Shown here: positions 33,200 to 45,856 of the stretch, piece after piece | Numbering within the stretch: position 1 is the stretch's first letter | Layout of the letters: every line of letters begins with the position of its first letter | Assembly: GCF_003589595.1 (NCBI RefSeq) | Contig: NW_020653945.1 | Location: 24,226,361-24,290,360, forward strand | Length of the DNA stretch: 64,000 nucleotides | DNA from: Hyposmocoma kahamanoa | Taxonomy: Eukaryota; Arthropoda; Insecta; Lepidoptera; Cosmopterigidae | Reading direction: 5' to 3' | Notes under the pieces: model-generated | What the model was told of the DNA's origin: nothing | The model's input: only the letters and a program-made list of their open reading frames with translations | Databases searched by the model: none | Program-made: the position numbers and the translations under genes

Positions 33200-35635
33200 A
33201 GTAGGAAATGAAACTATTTTTCCGGATTTAAATCGCATGTATTTGTTTTTTCAAACAAACCGACGTTTCGGGCTCTTTACAGGTCCCATGGTCACGGTTG
33301 ACTGAGGTGGTACAGTCATCTACCGGTTATGTCTAATATCAATGCAAAACACCCTATTTTTTCACTATAGTTACAAAACTTATTAATTAAATACCTTAAT
33401 TAATAACCTTTTTAATTTTACAAAAAAAAAACGTTCCAATTTACGCTACATTACGTTTTACAAAATTATTTTATTGAATGAATTTTTATTAACTTAAATT
33501 TATTATTAATTAATAATAGAAAATAAACCATATTAATTAGTACTGCAGTCTTATGTCTGTTTGGGATTGTTCATCAGAGGAAATACTGGATCCCAAACTA
33601 GTGGTACTGAAAACCCATGTTCCCTATTGAAATTAGGATGTTTTTTAATTTCAATGGCCTCTCGTAGCATCCTGGGTAGATAACGGACTTTCTTTTGCAA
33701 GGACCTGGGGTTTGTTCATTGAATGTGTAGGTTTATTCATGACATGCTCGCAGACTGAAGTCTTGTTTACGCAACGGTGTTTGACATCACAATATTACAC
33801 ATATAATGTTCTTTAACGCGGGTACAAATACTTCGCTTCGTTGTATAAGAGAGATTTTACTGCTTCGATCGTTGTTATAATAATTATAATAAACTGTTGC
33901 AGTAAATTCATAAGTAATAATTACAATCACGCGATAAAAACTACCTTTGAATACCTTTTTCTTTTCATTTTCACTATCAAATTCACAACGTTAAGTGCTC
34001 GGCGAGAAATTCAAGGCGGCTTGCGCCGTTGCGTTATAAAAAATGTGCTATATACAGTCTAGCCAAGGACTAGACAGAATAAGTCCGAGCCCCGCATTGA
34101 TTTGAACCCCTTCCTTAGAGAAGGCCGATGCCTGGCAGTGGGACACACAATGAGCTAATTGTTATGATTAGAAGAAGAAAAGAAAGACCATCCCTTTTAA
34201 AAAGAATCGCAATTTTTAACATCGTATTTAATAAAATAAACTTATTAATTTACTTGTATTTGAGTTTCATTTAGTCCTGTCTTAGAAAGTGAAAGTGTTA
34301 TTTAAAAAAGCTCTTTAATGTTAACGTGTTGGTCAAAAAGTTCTTGTAGTTGTTGCCACAAGGTAACTTTAAATAGAAAAGTACTTTTTTCATTTTCTCA
34401 TTGTTTTTTTCATTTCATGTTTATGGTCATTTTAAAAATAGTATTTAAAAAAAATATTATTTAACATAGTACAGTTACAAGTCCATATAGTGTAAGTAGG
34501 TGCTTACAACTGTGTTAGTAGAATGAAAAGTGTTCATTCTCATGAACAAAGATGGATATTCGATACTTAGGGATTGAGTTATCCATCCTCTTAGTTACCA
34601 ACTTAAGAAGACCGTTGGTGAAAGTTATAAGTGCTTGGTGCCTCTCACTCTGACCAACTTTTGTGAACGACTGCCTTGAAAACCATCAATCCTAACATCC
34701 CCGAGGCGCTGCAGTATCGAGGCAACCCCAGCAATCCCCTTTTTGTTTTAAGAATGGGCGAGAAAGTTTTAAGTGTATAATTCTTGAAAATCGTCCAGAA
34801 TTTATGAATAGCAGCAGTGAGTGGAAAGTAGTAGCAGTAGAGCTCCTTGTAAAAGAGTTCATCCAGGGTACTGCCACCTTACCTATTTTTACCGGAACAC
34901 AGTAATGTTAGCATTACCGTGTTCCGGTTTTGAAGGGTAACGGTGCTGGTGAAATTACAGGTTATTACAATTATAGGTAGTGTAAACGCAGCAAATACCA
35001 GTATATACAAGCATATTGCTGTTCATCATTTTATGGATGTACGTAACTTAGAAATTGAAGTCGTAGGTACAGTTGATGCACTACCATGGCTGACCCTCAC
35101 CGACCATTTGGTAAAGTAAGTAAATAAATGTGAAGAAAAGTGTTAAACAAATTTAACCCTTAACCAGTGAGTGGTAAAATTACTTTTGGACTTCCCTATT
35201 GCATTTTTAGTGAATGACGTTTCTAGAAACTTTTAAGCCAATTTGATCTTTATTTAACCAAAAACATGGGATTCCTTTACACTTTTCCGTTGAATATGTA
35301 AAAAAACACTCAAAATTAACAGGTCGGTTGCGGGTATGTATCTTAAGGTATCGACTGTACATACCACTTCAAGGACTCGAGCCAGTGAACTTTCAATTAA
35401 GAACCAAGATCTCCTACTTGTAGACAATCGCTCTTACTTGATAGATGAATAAATAAACTTAAAAAATAACCTACATATAAGTTTGAAAATGATTTAATCA
35501 TTAACAACTAAAATTAATTTGCTTTGCAATGCTAAGAAAGATTCTATTACTTAGAAATGAATTATTTATTATCAATTTATGAAAGACCTCATGAACAGAA
35601 AGTTACCGCTATCCCTCAAAGGAAAATTCATTGAC
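33200..35635. other. Intergenic region between genes A and B
   Basis: Repeat scraps at 33211-33310 (fold-back family), 33540-33790 and 34080-34165, and a family 5 hairpin near 34880-34960 (CCGGAACACAGTAATG both ways). No gene seen. With 36645-36980, it must contain gene B's promoter if that is proximal; I see no clear TATA box. Confidence 0.45.
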
Positions 35636-35639
35636 TTAA

Positions 35640-36640
35640 CCCTTAACTATAGTCGTGAGTACAATGGACCCAAGTTCATTCTTTAAACTCACGTAGGAAT
35701 CGCTGCAGGCGATGTAGCTCTTCCCATAACTCAGTACCTTCCAATGGCACGTCGAAGCGCGCACTGTGAAATGGATGTGTTTTGTTCGCTGCTCCAAATG
35801 TAAGTAATGGTTTACATGTGGGCCCAGTGGACCCACGACTATAGATACGCAATATTTTTGTGTGACACATTTAATCTATTTTTGTTTTTATTTCAGTTTC
35901 TTATCATGGCGAATCGAAAAAGTGTCTTAGTAATTCAAGAAGACATATTAGAGCAATGGTTGAAAGCTGATTTAGACAGCGATGAGGGAGAAATCGGCGA
36001 AAATTCTATATCTGATACTACTGTAGTACTGTAGTACTGCGTACTGTAACTTCAAATTCTGATAGAAGAGTTTTCTCAGAACAGAGAGGATTTTGTCAGA
36101 ACGAGTGGTCATGAAACATTCTGAAATATCTGATATAAAATGTAATAAAATCCTAATGAAAATAAACTTGAAATGATCTTAACCTAATGTGAACTTTACA
36201 TGACGTGCCTATTTACATGACTTTTGTAAAAAGTGATAGCAATCATTATAATATAGAATAGCAATTCGTGATTATAATTAGGTTAGGGGTAGGAAGAAGA
36301 AGAAGAATAGAATTAGGTTAAATTGCTTTAGTGTCAGTTTTTAACGAGATAATTTTAATTTTTTTAAACAATATATTTTCAAAAGTAAGAAAAAATTTTG
36401 TTTTTGGATTTTGGCATTTATTTAATTTTTCTTATTATTTTCAGTAGACTTGATTTTATAATAAGAAAATTACGACTGATATAAATAGATATTTGTTAAA
36501 GTGAAAGTAACAGTTTGAATAAAAAAAATATTATAAATACTCGTATATCATACGCTCTATTTTATCACCGTTTCAAAATGCATGGGTCCATTGGACTCGC
36601 GACTACGGAAGCATATATTTTCCGTGACTACAGTTAACAG
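35640..36640 (+). mobile_element. piggyBac-like element, internally deleted, flanked by TTAA
   Basis: TTAA at 35636-35639 and 36641-36644 bracket inverted ends: CCCTTAACTATAGTCG on the left, and reversed on the right CTGTTAACTGTAGTC. Subterminal repeats with GTCGTGAGTACAATGGACC recur at 35651, reversed at 35829-35844, and reversed at 36583-36605. TTAA targets plus internal repeats are piggyBac features. It encodes only the short frame at 35906. Confidence 0.7.
35906..36034 (+). pseudogene. N-terminal remnant of a piggyBac-type transposase
   Basis: After TTTTATTTCAG the frame MANRKSVLVIQEDILEQWLK, ADLDSDEGEIGEN runs 42 codons to TAG. An acidic N-terminus with repeated Asp/Ser is usual in piggyBac transposases. 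The DDE core is missing. Assigned mainly because it lies within the TTAA-flanked element. Confidence 0.45.
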
Positions 36641-36980
36641 TTAAGCAAAAAAATTTAAATTCGTTCGCATAATTTTTAAACTTTCTGAAAAATTTCCACT
36701 TTTTAATTTTTTAAATGTAATATACCAAGGGTACGATATTATTTCGTATTTTATAGTTTGTTAGAAACTTTTTCATAGTGTAGTTTATGAAACCGAATAC
36801 TGATATATTTCTATGTTTAAAGCTATTGTCAGAAATCAACACACAATAACTATTTACCTTGTTTACTTGTCCGGTAATCCCGAAGAGAGCGTCAGTAAGG
36901 AAACTGTGATTTATGCATGACATTAATTGGCTCTTATAGGCCATTCTGTGCGAGACCTTGTGTAGTTTAACACTGTGAAA

Positions 36981-37032
36981 ATGTTTGTCATATCAATTTG
37001 GATTTGGTGTTTAGTTTCATGTGAAATTTATC
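36981..37032 (+). CDS. Gene B exon 1: signal peptide
   Basis: GAAAATG start followed by MFVISIWIWCLVSCEIY and a GTAAGT donor, phase 1. This is a second signal-peptide exon, in the same phase as gene A's, and shows that the 3' half of the locus is a separate gene rather than more exons of gene A. Confidence 0.75.
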
Positions 37033-39029
37033 GTAAGTACTTAATCTCTAGCATTATTAGCATGTTTATAGCGCAATAAGAAGTAAAAGCTTTCCGTAAG
37101 GTGAGAATTTAGTGGTATGCCAGGCTTTATAAAGCCTGTATCATCATTCGTGTTTGCCTAATGGTTTGAACGACCTTCTCTCAAGCAGAAGGTCGTGGGT
37201 TAGAATTAGAGCTTGCACCTCTGAGTTTTTTCGGAATTTGTTTGCAACATTTAATTTGCCATGAGCTTTTCGATTAAGGAAAACATTGTTACGAAGCCTG
37301 CACACATCTGCAAAGCAATTGAAGGTACAGGTTCAAGAATCGGCAAATAATACGTGCTGTATCAGCAGAATCGCTTTCTGCATTTGTGTTGGAAGCGACA
37401 GGTAACAAAATCTGACAACCTCAATTGTTGGCGAGGCTGACTGGATTTAAACTTTGACAATTTTCACTCATTATTTGATTTATAATTCGGGACTTAATCA
37501 CGTATATAATATATTTTAATTACCTCGACTGTCCCTTCGAGACCATGGATGTTACAACACGTCCGAAACGTCGAGGTAATTAAAATATGTTTTATACGTG
37601 ATTAAGTCCCGAAATAAAAATCAAATAACGAGTCTTACTGGAATTACTATTGGGATTATTATTATTTACATGCCGTCACATGGTGGCTTGTTAGGGAATG
37701 AGGAAGCAGACCGGTTAGCCATTTCGGCTGCTTTAGAGGGGCCTAAGGTTGACATGGTGCCTGACTTCTCTGAAGTGGTTGCAAACTATAAAAGCAAGTT
37801 CCATTCTCATTAGAAGGAATATTTCGATATGAGGTCCCAGGAAAGAGGTATCTGGTACTAGACCATGCAGAGTGAGCCTCCTCATATTCCTTGATTTGAT
37901 AATGTTAAGTAGTGGTCGAATTTCTTTAAACAAATTTTTGTATTTGTTGCGGAGGGTGAACTCACTGAATTGCGCAATGTGTGGGATTCGTGAGGATGTA
38001 TATCATTTGCTCATGGAGTGTGGTCGGACGGAACCTATCAGGGCACAGTTGGCACAGCCTGGTTTCCGTACATTTAATGTTGGGTGGTTTCAATAAAGAT
38101 GTGTTTTCTCGATGTACTGTTTTACTAATGAGGCTGACGTATTCAATAACGACCAAAGTCCCTAAATAAATAACGTGTAAGAAAAAAAAATATTATCATC
38201 ACCACTGTTGGGTACAAGTCTGAGGAAAAACTTTCCGCCATAGTTCGCTGACTTACTGCGGTTTGGGGACGTCTCACGTTTTCAAAGGGTTGTGAATTTT
38301 TTTACGATAACAAATAAAGGGACGAACAAGTTGTACGCCTGATAGTAAGCGACATGCGTATCAATGACAGTTGCAATGCCACTTAGAGCTTTAAATTGCA
38401 AAGATCTGAGGGCTACTGCCACTGTACCTGTAATTTCACCTGCACGCTTACCCTTAAAACCGGAATGCAGTAATGCGCTTGGCGGTAGAAATAGTTAAGG
38501 TGGCAGTGATTCCCTGGACGAACGCTTTCACAAAGAGCTCTACAGCTATTGCTCCTAAAGGTTTCAACAAAATGTTTATCTTCACCGTTCGCGAGTGGTA
38601 TTGCAAGAGCTATATTTGCTATTAAACAGTAACATTGTATGTAACACTAGTTGAGAAGAAACCGTTCGCGTTCGTCTACTGTATAACAACCGTTCTAGTG
38701 CCAGTATAAACTACAATAATTGTATAATATTCATAAACGTCACAAATGGCATTAATATTGTAACTACATTTATAATATTTGTACGTAAATGTGTGAAAGT
38801 ATTCTACATGTTGGAAAAATTTAACATAACAGATATATAACAGAACTATCAATGCACCCAAATCATTGATATGGGATCCTTCAAACGAGGCGTGAAGAGG
38901 CATATTGTAGGCAGGCAGGGTGGAGGTGGCTAGTGCAGTGAGGATTTCATCGCTGCACTAGGTTCCTTCGCGTTTGGATACCACTTTCCACTTAACATCA
39001 GGTGGAGTGGAGTCATTTGCCTGTCATGT

Positions 39030-39060
<31 letters not shown>

Positions 39061-41559
39061 TTACAGGCCGGTGTTGTAGACACATTTCTTTTTCCTAAAG
39101 GAAACACAATGGTGCTGTGAAGATTTCGATAGAAATATTTTATTTTATTGCATGAAAATCATCAAACAAATAGTCTACCTGTAAGTGATTACAGTCATCT
39201 GTAGACATTTTCTGTATAATTTTTTATCATCTATTAGCATCATAAGATCACAAAATCTTACGTCTCCTGTATCTGTTGTTAAGACGCTAAGTCTGTCGAG
39301 ACTGTTAGTCTCGTCGTGCGCCTGGTGGTAAGCGACATGCCTGTCCGTAACAGTTGTACTGCTGTTCAGAGCTTTGCATCACTAAAATCTGAAGGGGACT
39401 GCACTGCATCCATCACTTTGAGACATAAGTTGACTTCAAAACCGGTAACGCTTACTGCTTGGCAAAAGGAATAGGTATATGCCAGTACTTCCGTTACCTC
39501 TACTGCTACTAGTAGGTAGTAACAACAACTTTTACTTCACTTCACAACTGGTTTTAAATATCACCATTAAAACGACTACCTACCACAAGGATAGCCACAC
39601 AACATTTCCGCTGATGTCGTAGAATGACTAAAGCATAAATCTCGGAGATAAGCAGCAACGTGACCAGTATTTAATTTTGACTGCCATTGACTGTTATAAT
39701 TATTAATACAAAGATTTACGAACACTTAGAAAGAAATGCTTCGATCCGGCCGGATTCGAACCGACGTCTTCTAGCAAACCGTGCCAAACGCTATGCCAAG
39801 CTAACCACGGAACGAACCAGCGGACCTAACGAATTTTTCTGTGCTTGTTTGTCGGCTCTTGGTATTTGGTTTTAAACGACTTTTTATCTGTAGCGCCATC
39901 TATTAGAAATCCATGAAAGTATTTCGTCACCCAGTTAGGTAACTTTACGGCTACCAGCCCTGGCTAGAATCTCGCTATTATTATTTGTATTCAATTATTT
40001 TTGTGAAATTACTCCACTAGTTTGCTATAATTATTAATATAAAGATCCTTCGATGTCATTGACTGGCTATTATCTATACATGCGTATCGCGTGAGCGGAT
40101 AATAGCCGTAGACGCATACCACACCTAGAGGTGCCGGTGATGATTTTATACCGATTTATCGGATATCGAAGTTATAACAGGTAAAAGAACTAATATTAAT
40201 TGCTATTTCGGTAACTACTCTAGCAAACCATAAAGTTTTTAATGCCTGGGTTTGTCATTTAAAAAAAATAAACAACTTCAAAAATACGTCACGACAATCG
40301 TGTGTGTTTTTGTTTGGGCTGGTGATTTCGGTGTTTATTTATTGAAAACATACCGTAAGTAGCGTTTTTTAAGTTTACCCTGAATATAAATGTTTATAAA
40401 CTATACTTTAAGGAGTAATTTCATGGTAAACGTTAGAACCACTCAAACGGAATATTATCATATTTATCCAAGTAGGTACACCAAAAATTTTTAAGTGCAG
40501 GATTTGCAGTGTATTACTGCATTTTATTTGAGATGTTTTTGTTGGTAGTACGGAGGGTATTTATTTAGCAATGCAGAATAGTAATTTTTATTTATAAAAA
40601 CTTGTATTTAAACTGAATGCTTTTCTGATTTGCGAAACCAAATAGCCGCCATTTTGCGGTAGGAGGAGCGCATCGCGTGAGCGAATAAAAGGGTGGCCTC
40701 CAAATCTATTGTGACCACCACTCATTACAGTTCAAAGCCAAGGCTGACAGCATAAAAGTACTGAAGAACTTTCTTGGCTCCGACTTTTTTTTTGACCTCT
40801 GGTTATGGTCTGTGCCTTCCCAGTATGGAACTTCGTACGCTCGTCAGGGGGCAGCATTCGGTGAGGAGATGCATTCATCCGCATCCGGAATCTACACTCT
40901 CTATTATCTCTCTGCCCATTATTTGACATGTGCTTGTTCAAGCTACAATGCCCTGTTAAGACTCTGCTCTGCTATTCCTGTCCAAGCCACTGGCTGTGAT
41001 TGGTTACAAATTCTAATAATCTAATAAACGTTATTTCTTGTTGCAGATTATGCCAAAATCGCTGCAGCCACCCCGGAGTTAGAATTAAAACCTGTTTTCA
41101 AATCACACCCTACAACAACCACTCAAGTTTTAAAGTTTGATACTTCTGAAGTTCGAAGAAGGTTGTTGGAATCGTATAACTGTTATAATGCCATATCATT
41201 CAGTGAACAATATAGAAAAATCTGTGATACTATTAGACATATGTATAAAGAAGACTCAAACGAACGTAATAATGAATTTGTTACTGGTACATATCGTCTT
41301 AATTATATAGAAGAATCGTATTCGGGTTATTCTTATCAAGCATACAAACGTAAGTATTCTTAACAATGTAACTTCCGTAGGTAAACATTTTACAAAAAAA
41401 AAATTATAAAATTTAGTAATTCATTTGAAAGTATAAGAGAAGAGTCTAAAGGGATGATGTATATAAAATACTGATAAACATAACATCAATACGAGGTACA
41501 AAAATAAACTGATTGTTCTGGTCAATCCTCTTCACAAAGTCACAAATACATTTATAGGG

Positions 41560-41594
<35 letters not shown>

Positions 41595-44500
41595 GTAACA
41601 AAGTTCCGGTTGAATTGCAGTTTTTTTTATTTACGAGGTTTAAAACTATAGTAAAACAAAAACCTTACACTAAAGGTTTTGCGTACGTGAATGACAGAAA
41701 TCCACCATGGATTGATTGACCCGTTTAGCTCTTGCGGAAAGATCAATCTCTAGTGTTTCGTATTTATTATTTTTCACGGGAATTTGCCTTCCGAATGAAC
41801 AGAAAGTTTGATCAATGTGACGGTTTTGATTATACTGTAGTTTGCTTAAATTTAAAATAAAGGTTATTTGAGTTTGAGGTTAACTAGGACAGTTAAAATG
41901 CATTAATAGTCAAAGATGGTGATGCTGATGGTGATTTTACCGATGGTCACAAGAAGAATCTTATCTGTGGTAACGCAGACGCACCCATCACGGTGCATAG
42001 ATCAACGCACAGCAAAAATAGGACGGGCCGGTACCCTGATTCAGAATTATTCGATATTTTAACCGAATCGTTCGATTGGACATCGTTCTCGAAACGAAGG
42101 GTGCTTTCCGAGCCGAGATACAATATCGTCATCCAATAGCATTTACGGAGTTAGTCGGTGAAATAGATTATAAGAAAAATGAAAATATGTTTATATTCAT
42201 TTTTAAGACTTAAAAGTCCTAAAATATAGGAATGCGTTAGTCTTGCATTAATATAAATTAATGCAATTGAACAAAGACTTTATTTAAAATAATAAGAGAT
42301 TTCCATATTACATTCTTGATTTGTAAACAATGGGATGTTCGCATTGACTTACAATTATATGGACGTCGGGTCCGCGCTAAAAAGTGTCCGAACTTATAGG
42401 GCGTTAAAATCGTATACAGAGCGTCATTCACGCTTTAGTCTTTGTTTGTTCGACTGACAGCGAACCAAGCAAAATTAGACAGTACTGCGATGACATTACA
42501 ATTTAAATTCAACGTTTTAGCTTTTTCATATTCCTTTACATGTCACTACGTTTAAATAGGTTGACTTGGGACATTTTTTTCGTGGTTTTTGTATTAGGTC
42601 CGTCGTCCATTTATTTGTAAGTCAATGGATGTTCGGTAACTTTCATTCGATACCTGTGTTCTGAATAACGTTTGTAGTCTTTGCCGGTCGAGAAGTTCGT
42701 GTAACCGCACGAATGTGACGTCATTTTGGTTCGGTTTCGAATACGACAGTTTGACGTTCGATTCGGTTGTTGTGAATAAAAATGAAGACAAACCGTACGA
42801 CAACTAATTATCGTAAGATTCTGAATCGACCTGCTGGTACACGACTATCGTAATTTTATCTTAATATAAATTTTCAGCAACTACAACACGCACTACTAGA
42901 AAAAGTATAAAGCCTAGACGTATTCGTTCGACTACTAATTTAATGGGTAATGCGACAAATTATGAAGTTCATACTGATCCAATTCACGAGACCAAAACTT
43001 CAACGGAACTAACTTCAGTATCTCCACCAGTCACAAAAACCACTAGCTTATCTTCCGACGAGCCTTATTTAACGACAATAAAAAAGGCGAACGTCACGAC
43101 AACCCTAAACCCTGTTACTACTACTCCTCTTACCAAGCCATCGACTACAGAAACTACAACAACAGAAAAATATCGGAAACCTAGTAAGTATCATCTATTA
43201 TAACTATTGCTTTTTATTGTTATAATGGACAGTGTTAAAATTAAGTGCGATTTGAAATTACCGCGGTAATAACAATAGATGCATGGCTAGTCTGCTTCAA
43301 ATATTCAAGCTATTTATTTTTACACGCGTTAATAACATAACAAAGAAAATAAGTATATAGAAAATAAGTATATAGAAATAAGACTATTTAAAAATCACAC
43401 TTGGAGTAATATAACTAATGACAACTTTTCAAGATAAAAGATTAAAGATTTTGTCACAGAACAATAACTATTGTAGAAGTGTTTAGAGGGTGAGGTAAGT
43501 GTGCCAACAGTACGCGCAGTTCCAGTAGGTACTTATATTCAGTTCGCCATTTTCGCTTTGTACGTAACGGTCGTGTCATTTATCTCACTTGCATGTGTGT
43601 CATTTGTCTCACCTCGGAAATCGTGACAAAATGCTTTATATATAATATAAAGCATTATTGTATATATATAATAATATTAGGCATTTTTCGTTTGCTAGTT
43701 AATGAACAAAAAATTAGCTAAGTTTGGAGTACAGAAATTATAGTCGCACCAGTAATAAATATTTATTGTCCATGGCGGTGTTTCAAATCATCGTTAAGTC
43801 TTTTATAACCCAGAAACTATTTATAAAAGTTCATTTTCTAGAGTGGTATACCGGGAATCGAACTCAGGACCCTCAACCAGCGCCAAAATGCCGTCTTTGT
43901 GGCCTAAGACAGTCTTTTCTAATTGACATCTTCCAAAGAAACAAAAACTTATTATAAAGTTACTAAAATGTAAATGCGTTAGTTAAGAAACGAAGGGAAG
44001 ATTGGTCAGCTTACCTACTTGATTATTCTTTTAAACCCTCCTTAAGGTGGCGTATTTCAACGCGAGCCTAGATTTTAGGAGGTGGGATGCGGGGGGTCGC
44101 CTCTCGCATAACGCAATCCGCGCTTTGTAAATTTATATGAATGAAATAAGAACAGGCGGAGAAAATTTTACACAAATCCGACGTCGATAAGCGCCCGATG
44201 GCGCAGCGTGTCGTTAAACCGCTGGGAAATTTTAAAACTTTGGTATAAATGTGTATTTAATAAGTAATAGGGCTTCATTTGAAAACCAAGGTTTCCAGGT
44301 TGTCTGTAGTACTTAAAGAGAAATATTTCCATATAAAAATTAAGTGCAAAGTTAAATGTGTCATTTTTAAATAATTCGTTTTAGATTGTTTTCAGGATTT
44401 TATATGATCGGATAAAGTATATTCTATTTTTTTTATCTTATTTTTAATAAGGCCTGTAACACTTGAGTGTCAATGTCGGCTGTGTGATGTCAATCCCTGT

Positions 44501-45815
44501 GCATTACCTATATTATTATTCTACTATACCGTGTCGCCTCGTAGTGAGAGATAAGACCTCAGATATGAGTTTAGAGTTTTAGCCCTCTTCGCCGCCGGTT
44601 CACTCAACACGACATTTAACTCCCCAACCTGCCAAATATCCCCTAATTGAAATTGGCTTCTTAGAGCCACGTAATGACTACATTCCATTAAATGTGGCAT
44701 ATCTTCAAATTTATTTTTTGTTGTTGTTCAGAATTTACATAGTGGAGATTACGCTCTTTTTATTAGATGGTAGAACTTATTTAAGGCCAGTGGTAGTAGT
44801 CTAAAAGCAAAGACCAATGCATTTAACGTGTAACACATTAGCACAGTCTTTAGACAACATCCTAAGGAGTATCGTATATTTTTTATAAGACCGTTATTAA
44901 ATAGTAAATACCGAAATCATTTGACCCAACGCAACACTTTTTCTCGCTTCTCCTCCGATAACTCGCCTTAAGCAGGACACGTCACGGCAGTGATCAATGG
45001 TGATTCTTCCCACTTCGTATAAGTGACAATTTATAATAATGAATCTTTTTCAGGCCCTATATTATTAACAATATTACCAGATAGTACGGAGATCATAGCA
45101 ACCGAAGGAGAGATACCTAACCTCAGGTGTGAAGTTAGTGGATCGAATTTACCGAAATTGTTACCTTATGTGGTGTCCTGGTATGAAAGAGGTAAGAACT
45201 AATATTTATAGTAAAAACTAAGTGATTCATCGCTCTGGTCCCAAAGTAACTAAATAAAGCACTTGAGATATGGAAATCTAAAATCTAAAACAACGACGGT
45301 ACCAAAACACCCAGACCCGAGACAGTATAGAAATGTTTTTTTTTCTACATTGACCTGGCCGGGGATCGAACTCAGGATCTCAGAGATGGCGACAAATGAA
45401 AACCGGTGAGCAAGGCACGCGATCACAGAGGTCATCTATGCTATGTTGTAGAAAAAGCAAATAGTATTATTATATGCTTAGCCTGAGATACGGAAAATTC
45501 GAAGCTGAATTTTTAGCGTTTCTAGTCAGTCCACAAATGTGAACATTTAAATTTAATGTAGTAATAACTAATAATAGTAATAACTTTATTTACATTTAAA
45601 AAATCATGTTACAATAATGAAGTTGATGTTTTCTAGTCAGTAAAATAAACCTGCATCAGAGGGCTCCGCTCTTCCACAACTAGAAAATCAGATTTATTAT
45701 TATATTTAACATTAATTTAAATATTACGTGAAATTAAAAACTGTAGATATAGATGGAAGAATTTAGATATTTGGTGAAATTTAATTATTACAAAGAATTT
45801 GCTCAAAATATGTGT

Positions 45816-45856
<41 letters not shown>

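Noticed and set aside
44040..44220. GC-richer patch as a coding exon in gene B intron 3
   Set aside because: No frame with a phase-1 exon and splice sites fits; left as unexplained sequence.
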